A DNA stretch of 64,000 bases from Diprion similis (GCF_021155765.1 NC_060115.1:11822493-11886492), one strand, 5' to 3'; positions 26,976 through 40,814 are shown, counted from the first letter of the stretch. Translations and numbers: made by a program. Notes: a model not told the origin generated them from the sequence alone.

Positions 26976-27599
26976 GTGCTCAATAGACTGTATCAAAAAA
27001 ATTGACTATTTTTTTTTTTTTTGAAAAATATACTGAAAATATTGTTCAGGATAGCGAAAAAAGGTGCCTGTTAAAATGGGAGCTCTTAATTTTAATACTA
27101 AGAAGTGCCTCATTGCGATTTTCTACTTTCCATAAGAATAACATGGCAAAAATGGTTCTTGCTCCTTGCGATTTTTATAACTAGATAACGACGCGTCGTA
27201 CAGAAAATTGATAAACATTTTTTTGTAGAACGTTCAATTTCCTACAAAAAAATGTTTATCAATTTTCTGTAGGACGCGTCGTTATCTAGTTATAAAAATC
27301 GCAAGGTACAGAAAATTGATAAACATTTTTTTGTAGAACGTTCAATTTCCTACAAAAAAATGTTTATCAATTTTCTGTACGACGCGTCGTTATCTAGTTA
27401 TAAAAATCGCAAGGAGCAAGAACCATTTTTGCCATGTTATTCTTATGGAAAGTAGAAAATCGCAATGAGGCATTTCTTAAAATAAAAATTAAGAGCTCCC
27501 ATTTTAACAGGCGCCTTTTTTCATTATCCTGAACAATATTTTCAGTATATTTTTCAAAAAAAAAAATTGTTAATTTTTTTGATACAGTCTAGTGCTTAA
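26976..27599. mobile_element. Foldback (long-inverted-repeat) non-autonomous DNA transposon with 8-bp target duplication
   Basis: The element proper is 26984-27591 (608 bp). It begins TAGACTGTATCAAAAAAATT and ends with the reverse complement (AATTTTTTTGATACAGTCTA). The two arms, about 215 bp each, stay nearly identical inward through a shared stretch (TGGCAAAAATGGTTCTTGC on the left at 27142-27160, its complement on the right), so most of the element would fold into one hairpin. Flanks are GTGCTCAA (26976-26983) and GTGCTTAA (27592-27599), an 8-bp target-site duplication with one mismatch. Eight-bp duplications are typical of hAT and P superfamily elements; terminal TAG with this duplication size leans towards hAT, which is inference. 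There is no transposase; the open frame at 27002-27184 is inside the arm and not a gene. The close match of the arms suggests a fairly recent insertion or arm homogenisation. Confidence 0.88.
27199..27414. repeat. 108-bp tandem duplication at the centre of the foldback element
   Basis: The unit 27199-27306 recurs at 27307-27414 with about three differences. Each unit is itself a hairpin (TACAGAAAATTGATAAACAT to its complement, loop AACGTTCAATTTC) plus a 36-bp piece of the right arm (GACGCGTCGTTATCTAGTTA and following). Confidence 0.9.
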
Positions 27600-30441
27600 T
27601 ATGCTCATATGAGCATATATTGCTTTTATTATTATATTATAATAAGGGTTAATTATTGATACATCTTGCAGATTATTAAAAAGTAATGCATACTTTATTT
27701 GTTTAAAGGTATGAAAGTTTAGGCCATGACTAAGTATAAAGAACTTGGAAATTTTGTAATAATGGCTCTGAAATATCGCCTGTCATTGTTATATATAAAT
27801 GCATTCGAATAAAATATGCTACATCCTACTGAGTATATATTATACATCTTCCTATGTGGTAAAGATAAATATACATACATGTATGTCGACATATATAAAT
27901 ATATACGTGGGTCTTATAAACCCTCACAATTTGAAAACAACGTCCAGTTACTCGTGTAAGAAACATTTAGATCACTCCAAGAATGGTCAAAGATACCTTT
28001 TTCGAATACAACAAGATGTCTAAATTTCGACTATCGTTCGGGTCGTAAAGTCATCTTTGAACCATCCTACAGACAAGAAAGAGGCAACATATAAATGGAC
28101 ATTCGTTGACTCACTTATATTGTCTAGATAAGTTGTTGGTTCGGCTCGCAAAAAGGTAACTTTTGTCTACGAACGTCATCTGACAGACAACCACCAGACG
28201 ACATCTTGTTAATAAGCCGTAGTCAGTGGAACGAAAATTCAATCGCATGTAATAATACATGTTTGTAATATAGCATTAATTTATTCTTTTCGAAGAGCCA
28301 TTTGTGAATCAGGCACAATTTTTCACATTTGGTATCACAATGAAACTGAGTGACTATTTTCATTCATAGTATTATATAATGCAGGAATTTTTTTGTCACA
28401 CAATACCTATTGAATTCTTAAGGTCGTGCAAGCTGTGCTGTAAGACTGCTGCTTTACGACCTGGACCATGATTATGACTATTTTAATGATCTGAAAAAGA
28501 TAAGCCAGGCACATTTGTGATCGTAAGACTTGTCTCTAGCGTCTGAAAAATGATGGTATTTTTTCACATCTATTTTTTCAATCACAGAGTGCACTCTGGG
28601 TCTGTGAGACTCTGTGCTTTTTTCATAGTCTACCATTTCAGAACTACTCATTCCATCGACTCGAAAAAAATTCTCATTGTTAGATATTCCTTGATAGAAT
28701 ATATTGTAGAATTAATGCTGGTAGTTTAAATGCCTCTTTAGAGTTATTACTCATCGCCAAAAATTCGTGAAAAAGTATTTTCTTTTACGAAAAAAAGGAA
28801 ATTTCGTTACAAAATTGTAATAATTAAAAATATTTCATATTTTGGATAAAAATTTGAAGAAATTCGGGTGAAATAGTGGGAAAATCAAAACTTGAGGACA
28901 GGATCCGACTGATTCAGTGTGGAATCGAAATAATTTAACAGAATGGTGCAATTTTGAAAACCTGATTTTTCATGTGATGTAAAACTTGTTGACCTACAAA
29001 GCATAATTTAAATATTTAAAAGTTGTCTGTAGTCCGGACGGAAGCAAGATGCAAGGTGAGTTTTTAATAGGCTCTCCAAATTTGAAGTTAATCTGTTCAT
29101 TGCTTGCTAAAATATTGCAGCCTTAAGTTGCAAAAAGTCAGTTTTGAGAAAAATGTGTTTAAAGTTTTTCTTGCCGTCTCGATAGGGCTAATAATAATAA
29201 TTATTTTTGCAAGTTACTGCACATAATCAGCAATTCCTGCGCTATACTGTGGACCTTTCACCTCCAGGAGCGGGTCAAAGACCAACAATACAGTAACAAC
29301 AGCTGCTGCACATTCGCTGCCTGGCACGATGAGGATGTTTGAAAATTTCATGAAAATTTTACGAAGTATTACTCTTTCACATGCCTTAAACTTGAATCAG
29401 ATAGTTTTTTTATTATACTTTTAAAAAATTGGATAAAATTTGTTTTATTCAACCTTCGGAATCTATGTAACCCAAGCTGCAAAAGGTTTGACAAAAATGC
29501 ATCCAAAAATTGTGTGTGCAGAAAGTTTTCAGATGAAAAAAAACCACAAGCTGGAAAATTATAGCTGATCCCCTTCGCGAGATATTCAATTTTCAATGAG
29601 TTTTCAATTAGTGTTAAATATTAACTACTTTTTGCATAATACAGGATCAACAGCGTGGACGTCGGTGTGGTAATTATAGCCCCGTTTTTATATTTTTCAT
29701 GTTTTTTTACGTTGTTTTCTATTTGACAATTTTTCTTTTGTGAATTTTTTTCCGTTGCGATACTTTTTTACAAAGTGCATGACTTATGGTCACAGAAAAA
29801 AAAGAAAAAATTAATAAATAAATAAATAAAAAAAAAAACCATTCAATAAAAAATATGACGTATTATATGAAGTATTTGACTAATTTCGTTTAAAAGATTC
29901 CACTAATTTTTTGAAATACACCTGTGTAATTTTCGTAATCGAAGAATAACAATTTATATAACGATCTAGAAAATACGGTAACGGTCAGCTGCATCAGCTA
30001 ATTCGATGTACAATATATATATTGTTATTATGCACCTGTGAATTATCAATTCAAAATTCAAGGCTTTAAAATGCTCTTGCTTTCGTGAATAATTTTCCAC
30101 AGTATATATATATGCATGCATGCGCAATACACCGATTTCGATTTTTTTTTTCAAATGAAACGCACACCATGTCAGCACATCTGTATTAGGCCACACGAGC
30201 TCTGATTGGTTCGTAGCGGAGCGATATTTCTCACTGACCAATGACAACCGTTTCATTCCTACGTTATGATTTTCCTCCAATCGAAGCCTAGGACACACAA
30301 GTTCCAGAATTCGAACTTATGTCGTGTCAGTTGTTACGTCGTTGCGACGTTGGACTCCGTCAGAGCGATGTTGGCTGTTGGCGGTCAGATCGTCGCGCAC
30401 AATCGGTGGCGACAGCCGCGAGTGGATTTAGCATTTCAAAC
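27600..30441. other. Spacer left of the MBOAT gene
   Basis: AT-rich with no gene I can support. 29030-29330 reads like decayed repeat sequence but could not be classed. The last 150 bp (about 30300-30441) rises in GC and CpG and probably contains the TATA-less promoter and 5' UTR of the MBOAT gene. Confidence 0.45.
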
Positions 30442-33400
30442 ATGGCCACCGAGGGGATTAGCCAGGGCTGGTTGGCAGGCTTAGCGACATCATTAAACGT
30501 ACCTGAAGCTGCAGTTAGACTTTTGGCTTCAATTCTACTAGGTAAAGTGATGTTTTTTAATTTCATACTTATTACTAGGTCGTTGTCATTAATCGGATTA
30601 CAATAAGATGGCACTTTTTTCTCTAACGGTCAGGAATCTCGGTCATAACCTAATTTCTTTTGACATTTGTAGATCACTGATATATACTCGTTTTCGTTGG
30701 CTTTGAAAGCTGAAATAAAAATATTCGATATCGTTGTGAATTCGGGTTGTGATTATTCTTTTTATCGAGTATTTTTGTACCGAATGTTGACACTTGGATT
30801 CCTGTAAATATTTATTATTATCAATACAAATTTTAATTAATATATACTGAAATTTTTTGTTTAATTTTCAGGTTTTCCATTGGCATTGTTTCACAGGTAT
30901 AAGCTATATGGCAAGGAACAAACCACGCAACATATATTTTTTATACTTTCCGGGTTGAGCATTGGGTATTGGAATTACGGTAAGACTGTTATGCTTGGAG
31001 AAGTTTCTATCATACACATTGTGCAATCCTATAAATACCGTTTAAAGATTGATCTATAATTATAAACACAATTACACGACTGTTTCAGCCTTTTTATTTT
31101 TTACCTTTTGCTTTGCTATAAAGTTTCTTTCACCGGGAAGTTTTTTGCTTTGCTAGTGTACACTTGGCTTCTTATTAATCAAAGTATGTTCAAGATCTTG
31201 AAGATATTGTGATATGTTCAAATCCACTTGTCCATTTGTTGGCTGACAAGTTCAGTTTATTGTTTGATTTTTGATATCAACTTTAGTTGTTTGATCAGTC
31301 GTATTGTTATAAATCCAAAGTAAGAGCTCTTGTATGTAGACAAATTGAAAGAAGTTAAATTTTAAAAGCGGAGGCTTATTTCTTTATTTTTAATTTTTAT
31401 GTTATTATTAATTAGTATCTTTTGTTTCACACTTTTGAAATATTTATTCAGTTTTGTTTCAAGAATATGAGAATATGATCTTAATGCAAGTGCAAAATTT
31501 GTATAAAATATGATACGCTAAAAAATAATAGCTGTTTGAAAAATTGCCATATCTTAGTTTTAATTTTTAGGGAAGTTTGTCTGGCAAATACCTAATTATA
31601 GCTTTATGTAAATCAGATTTCATTCAATTTCTAATAGTATCACAAGATTGGAAATGAGTTCAGTAGATTTCAAAATATAGAGAAGATGGCGCAAAATTAT
31701 GCAACACTTAATTTTAGAGTTGAAGGATTTTGTGGTATTTCAAATGTTTTCAAAAGGATATTGTAATAAATTGTACAAAGTAGCTAGTAAGAGAGTTACG
31801 AGTGGTGATATTTTTTATTTGAGCCAAGGGAGAAAAATATATCAGTTATAGAACTGAATACTGAATAACGTATAATTAAGAAACTTTCATCCAAATGTAT
31901 TTATACGTATGTGGTGAATTAACAGAGTTCTGTCAGCTAACAGTTTTATAATATTATATATTTTAACTCGAATAGTGTAACATTTATCAACTGATAGCAC
32001 AAGGCTGAGCTACATCTCAGATAAGATAGTCATTGCCTTGCTTATGCTACATTCCCTTTTTCAAGTTTTTGCGCATCGTAGTTGTGTTATCTCAACACAA
32101 GTTTTCTGTTGTTGTTAATTGTAATACGCATATTTTCAATTATAAATATTTCTAGGTCCGGATATCCTGCACTCTGCATTTTCACTATGTGTTACCTACT
32201 TGATACTGAGGATAATCGGTGGAACGAATTTATCGGTGATCATGTCTTTTGTATTCAACATGGCATACCTGCTAGTGGGTAAGCAAAATTCATTGTCATC
32301 ATGAATAATTAGCTTTGGAACATTCTGTGACCTCTGATTCTATAATCGTCGTAAGAGTAAAGTCGATACAGTCTATTATTTAGCTTTCAGTGACATTCAA
32401 TTTGATAGAATGAATTTTATTTCTTTTCATTTTTGTAATATCTTTTTACTGCTCATAAATCAATGTTATATTATTTAAAATTGTATTTATGTGCTCAAGA
32501 ACACAATGGGTACAATTGCAATTATGGCTTAATTTACTCTTTGTGAAGATAAGTCTAAAAACCGATATTTTGTTCCGAACAAGAAACGCAATTTACAAAT
32601 AGCTCCTATTAAAATGCATAACAGCATAATTCAATTTCTGATCGACATTAATGTATGGTTTATACTGTTTATAATAATATGATAGCCAAGCTACAGACAA
32701 GTAAATACTATTGAAAAAAACAACAAACCTGTTTACAAATGCAAGCAGCTTGATGAGAATGACCACATTTTCTTATTTATACTATGGGTCAAAGTTGAAG
32801 TATGTCAAGATATGAATTTGACTCATGTGTCATCGCATAAGCATATAATGCACTTGACGATAAAATTTTTAGGATAATCTAACTGTAATTTGAAATGTAT
32901 GTAATACAAAAAACGTATTTCTCCAGTGATTGCAGAAACTCAAACACTAACTGAAATATGTTTGGCATTAGGAAGTTTTATTAAAAAAATGTTACCATTA
33001 TTTTATTCAGTTACTTGCTAAAGTATTGATTCATTCATTCTCAATTTTTGTTCTAAGGATATTATACAACAAGTACAGAAGATTACGATATAAAATGGAC
33101 AATGCCACAATGTGTACTGACCTTAAGGCTGATAGGTTTAGCATTCGATGTATGTGACGGCAGAAAAAAAGAAGTAATTATAAAACTGTATTTATTTTTA
33201 CAAGTTGCTAGGAATGTAACTCACAATTCATTGATTGTGTCTGATCAAAAAATTTAGGAAATGCTGTCAGCGTCCCAGAAGGAGACAGCTTTAAAGTCGA
33301 CGCCATCGTTTTTAGAGATCGCAGCCTACATATATTTTCCTGGTTCGTTTTTAGTCGGTCCACAATTTAGCATGAAGCGATATCTCAAGTATGTCAATGG

Positions 33401-34798
33401 CGAATTGAGGGGTCCGGTATGTCAGTTTTTACTTAATACTTTCCTCATTCATTGTTTTCTTCCATCTCTGAGAGCAGTTATTCTTCAATTTTATTTCACA
33501 ACTTTACTGGTAATCAATTGTGGTTGTGTTACAGGACTCCTCAAACGAATTGCCACCATGTATAGTTCCTGGTCTTTTGAGAGCTCTGGCTGGTTTTGGC
33601 TACATTGTAGTCTTCCAAATTGGCTCTATGTACGTTTCTGACGACTATATAGTTGACCCATCGTTTTCTAATGAGAGCTTTTGGAAGCGGTGGCTCTTAT
33701 TGGGACTGTGGGGTCGAGTTAACTTATATAAGTATATCAGCTGCTGGCTGATAACTGAGGGGGTAATAACTACTTACCTAACAATTGAATCACTTTATTT
33801 AAAGAAAAGTGAATCGAAATATTTGAACGTAACGGCTTATAATTTTTTCTTAGGTTTGTATTGTTTTTGGTATAACTTACAATGGAAAAGACAAAAACGG
33901 GGTTGAAAGGTGGGATGGTTGTGCCAATGTCGAGCTTTTGGTATTCGAAAATGCGACACAATTCAATCACTACATTCTTTCCTTCAACACGAATACTAAT
34001 CACTGGTGTGCCGAGTATATCTACAAAAGATTGAAGTTCTTAGGATCAAAAATCTACAGCCAAACAGCAACTTTATTATTTCTTGCCGTTTGGCACGGTT
34101 TTCACAGTGGATATTATCTATGTTTCTTCATGGAATTCATCATTATGAATTTCGAAAAAGACGTAAGTTTTATTACTATTGCCTCTGACTACTGATTCTA
34201 GTATTCATTATCTCATCAAAGTTCTCAGCATCAGGAAATGCTATTGTTTTTTTTTTTCATATCAAACTGCAATTAGTAGCGATGTAGTGTGCACTAAGAA
34301 AAAAAAGTAAAAAACCTGTATGCTAAACACAGTTTATCAAATTTGGGTTAAAATTTGCGTTTATAGGTTTTTAAGATTATGATGTCCAAATTGTGTCTCT
34401 TGATTTGCATGAAATGTATTATCTTCCGCAATCGTTACCACAAAACAATTTATCTTTGTTCATCGAGTATCATTCGATACTTTGTCTAATGAGAATGGTA
34501 ACTGTGATGATAATTTGTTTTTCAGATTGGGCCTGTACTTAATTCAAATAAGAAGCTGCAGGCACTTTTGAACAATCCAATAATAGCTGTGCTTGTCTGG
34601 TTTGTCATGAAAATATACACGCTTGTATTCATGGGCTATGCGCTAATACCATTTGTCTTACTTAAACACAGTAAATACTTGCAAGTATTTGCAAATTTCC
34701 ATTTTCTCGGACATATATTATTCATGGGTTATCCATTGATAGCCCCATTTCTGAAATCACTTATTCGAGAAAAGCGACAGAGATCACACGAAGAATAG
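30442..34798 (+). CDS. Lysophospholipid acyltransferase of the MBOAT family (LPCAT3/MBOAT5, nessy-like), 471 aa, eight exons
   Basis: Exons: 30442-30541, 30872-30979, 32156-32278, 33058-33173, 33258-33416, 33535-33762, 33854-34162 and 34526-34798; total 472 codons including TAG. The protein is a multi-pass membrane protein throughout. The MBOAT catalytic histidine is H359 in LAVWHGFHSGYY, and the upstream conserved Asn lies in FNTNTNHW (322-329), followed by YIYKRLKFLGSK, all typical of the LPCAT3/MBOAT5 branch. Such enzymes sit in the endoplasmic reticulum and transfer polyunsaturated acyl-CoA to lysophosphatidylcholine and related lysolipids (Lands cycle). The length is close to the roughly 470-490 aa of the family. 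I chose ATG 30442 (context AAACATGG); an in-frame ATG at 30319 would add 41 residues of low-complexity Arg/Ser sequence and is less likely. The C-terminus is basic (REKRQRSHEE). Intron 2 is 1.2 kb. Confidence 0.94.
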
Positions 34799-37638
34799 AG
34801 AATATATGTAAATTCATATTCCATGCGAATTTATTCCGGGTACTTTTTACACTCAACATCCTTTTTCGCTTCGCCAAATAATCAAAGAAATTAAATGTTC
34901 GACTCTTAATGATTGTGATGAACTTTTTTGTCGTACTCTGTTTAAATGGTCTGTAGATTTGGGCGTTCTTGTATCAAACAATGGCAAAGACGATAATATT
35001 TGATCACGTGTTGTTGTATCTTCATACGCAGTTTTAGTTGAAAAAATTTATTCCTGTACTGAATTTCCAACACAGTCAATTCTGAAACTATCTGTGCAAA
35101 TTCTTAATTGTTGCGACTAACAACCTGAAAACTCTACCTCTAAAGATTGAGATAGAAAAGCGTATTATAGCTGTATTATAGATGTGCAAGTATATATGTA
35201 ACTAATGGTAAAGTGAGCATCATTTTATGAGCGTGTCAAATCCAATCGGAAATTCATTTGAAAGAATGCACAATATAATCGAATAGTAGATCCGACAGAG
35301 TGTGGCAGTGGAACAGAGTATTTTGTAATTTTGTAAGTAAATCAGTGAAAAGGTGGAAAATACGTAGAGATTTCGGCACGTAATTACTTCGAGACAGGGA
35401 TTTCATTCATGTGCAAAGTTGTGTCGATCAGATAATTAAACTGCTCGAGTGACTTTGTCGTGTAATACATAGGCAATTTATTTCTAGTTTATGAGAATAA
35501 CGAAATATCTTTTCCTATGCAATCTTTTTGGGAAAGATGGTAAAGAAATTTCTAAAACTTTATTAAAGTCAAAAGCTCAAATTAGTTCTTATGTCCCACA
35601 AAGTTTATCATAGCCCAACGCATTATTTATTTATTTATGACAACATGTATATTAATATAATTTTTCGGTCATCAATGGTCTTCAATGTACTTTATTATAT
35701 TACGTTAAACAAAACTAGGACAAATCCCAAAGTATTTGCCACAAATTAGCAATTAAGTGTGACTTTGTAAGAGTATTTCTCATTTGCTCCATAAATATAT
35801 TTTTGAGCATTGTAAAATATTTTTCTTTAACTCCCTAATTCTAGGAGTTATACTGCTGTCTGTCGACTTTCTTCACCTCTATTCAAAGTGAATTTATGTA
35901 CAGATTTATAAAACTGCATCTGTGGAATCTAACTAACAAACCGTCACTGTTTTATGGTATCGAATTAAAAGTTAAATTTTATTAATCCAGTTGTTGCTAA
36001 TGTGGAAGCACTGTTTTCGAAATAATGAATTTATTATCATTCAACTTTACAATTGCTATTTATATATTTACCTTTCGGCTTCCTACATTGATCTCATGAA
36101 GCAGGGAGATTTGAAATATTTTTGATCGAATATTCAGAAAATCGGTCAACGATTATCCAAAAAAATTGAAGCTGGTTTCACACAATACTATTATGAAAAA
36201 GAAAATTGAATATGGCAGCTAAAATTTTGCACTTTAGATTCTATATATTTTTTACGCTACCTCCTTCAAAAACTCGATTAGGAACTTTGTAGTTTCAGTT
36301 TTTTACTGGAGGTATCACAGAATATAGGATTTTTGGCATGTGGGCATATACGAACTTCTTGACACGTGTGAGTTTCGCACTTGTTACGAAAATAACTATT
36401 ACATGTTAAGAATTCATGTCATTTTTATCGAAACTCGCGGAACTTACATTATTTGGTTAAATGTTGAAGTATATGAGGTGGTAACGAAAATTCGGAGACA
36501 AATAAAAATAGTTAGAAACTCTGTGGTAGAATTCTATATTATGAATGAACTTGACTTTGATGCTATTTTGAAACTTTAATAAATTGAGACATTTGGAGGA
36601 TTCGAGTCTTCGAATTGGTAAGATCCGACTTAATGTCTGACTGAGCCTGAATGTCAATCACATTTGCAATTTTGATGTACTCCCGTTAGTGTGATATGTC
36701 TTATCGACGCTGGCGTCGACTAAATGAGTTGACGTTGAATATTTAATACGTTTTCAATATTTTATAACGAATTTACCAGTTATTTCGAAAGAAAACCGGT
36801 TGTTTATTATTTATTGAACGATGATTAAAAGAAAAAGAAAAATAAGGTCACAAAATATCGAACTTCAAATCAGAAAGAATATTTATACGGTTTTCTTCTT
36901 CGTTGTCTCTCCCTTTTCTCTGCAGAATTCTGCTATAAACATGCTCCGTTACTTGCGATAAATGGGTTTTTCAAAATGAATTTTTAACCCGCCACAAAAA
37001 GCAGCACTATTTGTTTCTTGATCTATTGAATTGTTGTCATACACATTATCAGGCTGTTATTGAATGCGGGATAACGGGAGCGACACATTCTGAAGTTTTT
37101 AAATATTGAAACGTTGTATTTTCATAAGTTTTCTTACAAAATAGACAACTTAATATTTAGACTTACTGCCTACGTTATAAAAAATATAAAATTACAAAGG
37201 TACTTAGAGACAGGTTATAAGTAAGTTTTATGAGTTTCCGCGTTAGCTGATTGACTTTTTACCCTTGTGCTCTGATTAACTCAGTGCTATTAAGAAATTT
37301 CGAGTTCTTTTAATATGTCTGTTACCCTGCCTTTAGTTCGTTATTCCAAACATCGTCTCATCGTCAAAAATTTCAACATTCATATTTAACATTTGGCAGC
37401 TGCAGCAGTATTTTGTATTGCTGTATGTCAGGTTGTCTATATCCCCGGCTTTGATGTAATTTTATTCCTAATATCTACATATTGCCTACTGGCTACTAGT
37501 CAAATAGCTGTCTACAATTGAACCATAAAAGCGCAGTCATCAGGGTCGTACCGAAACTCGACGTTACATATTGCCAATTGACGGTGATAAATACGCGATA
37601 GTGATTAACGATCGCCGTCGTGTACTGTCAACATATGA
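34799..37638. other. Spacer between MBOAT and Tweedle genes
   Basis: The 3' UTR of the MBOAT gene at left and that of the minus-strand Tweedle gene at right. Otherwise AT-rich, with no supported gene; the open frame 36340-36579 has no recognisable feature. Confidence 0.45.
37461..37466 (-). terminator. Candidate polyadenylation signal of Tweedle gene A
   Basis: AATAAA on the minus strand, 173 bp beyond the stop codon at 37639-37641. It is the nearest canonical hexamer; use is inferred. Confidence 0.45.
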
Positions 37639-40600
37639 TTAGTAAGGTCCGCTCGCCGAGGGTGCTGGTGCGCCGTAGCTGTCAGAAACTGAACCAGATG
37701 AAGATGACCCATGGCCAGATGGTGCTGGGGCTCCATATTCGCTTCCAACGGAAGCTGGGTATCCACCCTGTTCCTTCTGTTCATGAAACATCGAATGTCA
37801 TTTTATAAAGTCACGTAAAAAACAGCTCCGCCAATTCCATGTGGCCAAATCATCACTCACCTGCGTCTTGTATCTGATGAAGTAAACTTCCGGTTTGCTT
37901 GGTTGAGTAGGCTGTTGAGTCGGAAGAACGACCTCTGGCGCCTCTTCTGGCTTCTTGACCAAGACGTAGATCAGAGTCTTTTCCTCATCCTGTGGTGGCA
38001 GAGGTGGTAGTACTGGAGCAGTTGGGGTTGGTGGGGTAGGTGCCTTGATGAAGACGATTTTGTAGTGCTTCTGGGGTGGTGGAGGCTGGTATACGGGCTT
38101 AGGGGCTTTGTACTCCGGGGCTTCTGGCGGTGGTACGTGGACGTAGACGTGTTTGTGGATCACAGCCTGCTGGGCTGGAGGTCCGTACGATTCCTGGACA
38201 ACCGGAGAACCGTAACTCGCGCTGGGTAGTGATGGTGCCGGGGGGCCGTAGGACGAGGAGGAACCAAAGCTGGATGGTGGAAGGTACGATGGTGGTTCCG
38301 GCCTTGCCAAGGACACTGCGCAGACCGCACTGAATACCTGGAACAATCGAATGATTTCTCTTCTTTAATTTCTCCTCTGGCACTGGTTCCTTAACTGATT
38401 GCCTGAATCGGTGGTTTGGCGATGAGAGTGTGTTGTGTTTTCTTATACCTACAGAGCTGTGTTTCACCTTCGGCATTTATATGTAGTGAAAGAATAATTG
38501 GCAAAAGTTGTAGCGAGAAAAATGATGTTATATAGGTTAAGAAATACACGAATTGTATGCCTTTCGAGGCTGGCGGGTATGCCGTCTTGACGCCCAAAGA
38601 TGTTATATAGTGCAATGATGATGGATTTCACGCTTTCGTAGGCATCGTAATGCCCTGCCGTAATTGCTACAATCTCGTACACGTGTTACCTCCTAATTAC
38701 GTCCGGTAGAAAATTGACTCCAACATATCCCGGAAAATAAGTCCTGAATATTATAAATGTTGCGTCAGTAAATTGTAATCTATGTCCTGTAGGTTATGCC
38801 CTTCCTAATTTTGTATCTCGGAGTGTGGATTGCGAAATTTGTTATTGTGCCACTTTTCCCGTTTCGGATTTTTGAATATTGACCTTAGTCCCAATACGAT
38901 CTACGCCTACAATTTATATTTATGAATTTTAAATTCTTGGTATAAACAGGACCGTAAAGATGAATGGTAACCTAGGAATATCAGAGATTGTGTAACGTCA
39001 TAAAATATCACATAGATCTTCGTTCGCGATCATATTATACCAGTTACAGAATGAGTTGTTTTTTTTGGGTCCAGAGAATTTTCCACAAATCAATTTTGTC
39101 ATCTGCTGTATAGTTGCATAATAATTGGCCAAGTATAACCAGCTATTGATAATGATAAATAATTCATATCTTACTAATTCTTAGAGATGTTGCGTGGTAC
39201 TTCATGTGAAGCTGAATAAGTTTGTAGCTAATTGAAATTCTGCTATAATACTTTCAATATTTCATTCAAATGTTTTTTCGGTTGGGTAAAAGATTATGAT
39301 TTGTGAATACCTTTAATTATACATGCAAGAGAAAACCAACGAAATGGAAAGTTAAGTGAGATGTATAATTTATAAGCATTCCTCTGCTGGTTCATAATTA
39401 TATGTTTCAATGTGACTCGGTGGTATTTCTTGCTCTGCTCGACGGTCAGATATTAATGATAAAACTATATATGTATAGAAAAGCCATATATTCGACTGCC
39501 GCCGGATATAATGATTCTGTCGACCTTATTTTTAGCTTCGCTTCAAGTTCAAGAACTCCCTAACGACTCGTCGCTATGAAAGTACCAATAAAAATTACTC
39601 CTTTTCCTACACCTAACGGTCATTTTGCTGATCAGATTAAATATATTTCTGGCTTCAGTCAGTTCTGTTGAATACTAAAAATCCTTTGCGTTTTTTCTTG
39701 CGCATTAATAAGCTAAACCAGTTTTTACTCATTTGTATTCTATTTCTCTGTTTAAACAGCAATCAAAAAAGAGAAAAAAAAAGACAAAATATAATGTAGA
39801 GCAAAAACTTTTACTCGAAAATCTCCGAGGAAAATTGCTGCCCTCATTAAGTTCATTAAGACAGTTAGTTTTGTCATCCGGGTAACAGAGCTTTTTGGCA
39901 TATGTTCACGCGATCGCCTGGACGTATTGTCCGTGAACAAAAAAAAAATGTTTGTATTACGGGTACACTAACTTCTTAAACTGATGTTTATAATCCTGGA
40001 AATCAGAGTTAATACTAATTGCGTACTTGCGAAGACAGTGAAATCAATCATCGGATGATATGAGATTATACAGCGTCTAAAATTTTTGTGCGTCGGAGAA
40101 ATGAATTGTGCAACAAGAATTATTACTTCATTTATATCCAAACATTACTTCTCAAATTGTTACTCAGAAATCATGGTTTAATATCAAATAATGAGATTAA
40201 GTCTCATAGAGGAAGAGGAAATAGTGCGGTAATAACGTGAACGTTAGGAAAAATGATTATACGAATTATTTGAGAAATTAAAACTTGTGACGAAATATCC
40301 GTTAACATTATTTTAGTTCGATCTACACCGACTATACCAGCGCAAATGAAAAGTGAATCTTTCGAAAGCTACAATTTTTAGCAACAAAGTTAAACGTCCC
40401 CTCGAACAGTTGGTCAAAAACCAATGATCAAATATAGCTAAGATGAATTTCGACATTCAGACCTCGAGATATGGTTTATTGACGCGGTTTTTCTTTAACG
40501 TAAAAAAGTTATCCGAACTGGAGAAACAATCACTTTTCAGAAACAATTCCACGTGAAATTCGGCGTTCATGCGACATGCGCTTCGGTTAAAGTCCACGAA

Positions 40601-40666
40601 ATAAAGATCTTTGCATTCGACTTAGACACTCTCAAAAATAATATTACTTACTAATAGGACCTTCAT
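37639..40666 (-). CDS. Tweedle (DUF243) cuticle protein A, 209 aa, three exons
   Basis: Exons: 40666-40652 (MKVLL), 38337-37861 and 37776-37639; 210 codons including TAA, all phase 0. The signal peptide spans the first intron (MKVLL then VFSAVCAVSLA). After a Ser/Pro/Tyr-rich region come the four Tweedle blocks: [14 protein letters not shown] (about residues 67-80), [14 protein letters not shown] (95-108), [13 protein letters not shown] (123-135) and [14 protein letters not shown] (151-164). The last exon adds KEQGGYPAS and a Ser/Gly/Pro tail ending SGPY. Tweedle proteins are secreted, insect-specific, chitin-associated structural proteins of the cuticle. The five-codon first exon is recognised from its GTAAGT donor, the reading frame and a TATA box 140 bp upstream; the first intron is 2.3 kb. 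Tail composition is less Gly-rich than that of the second copy at 61133-63085. Confidence 0.92.
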
Positions 40667-40769
40667 TATATCGCGCAAATTCGAAGGTTTGAACAGATAG
40701 CCTTTTACTCGATTCAAAGCTCGACGATGATGGACCACCTTAGCTCACTGCCTGGTTCATACACAATCA

Positions 40770-40814
40770 CTGACTCAGTATGCCGCGGTAGCGCCTCTTC
40801 TTCACTTTTATACC
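40770..40814 (-). promoter_or_regulatory. Core promoter of Tweedle gene A
   Basis: TATA box GGTATAAAAG at 40814-40805 (minus strand) and an arthropod-type initiator AGTCAGT around 40776-40770, about 33 bp downstream. The initiator overlaps a TGACTCA (AP-1-like) heptamer. The 5' UTR would be about 105 nt. Confidence 0.75.

Noticed and set aside
27002-27184. 60-codon open frame inside the foldback arm
   Set aside because: It lies wholly in the inverted repeat and has no transposase-like feature.
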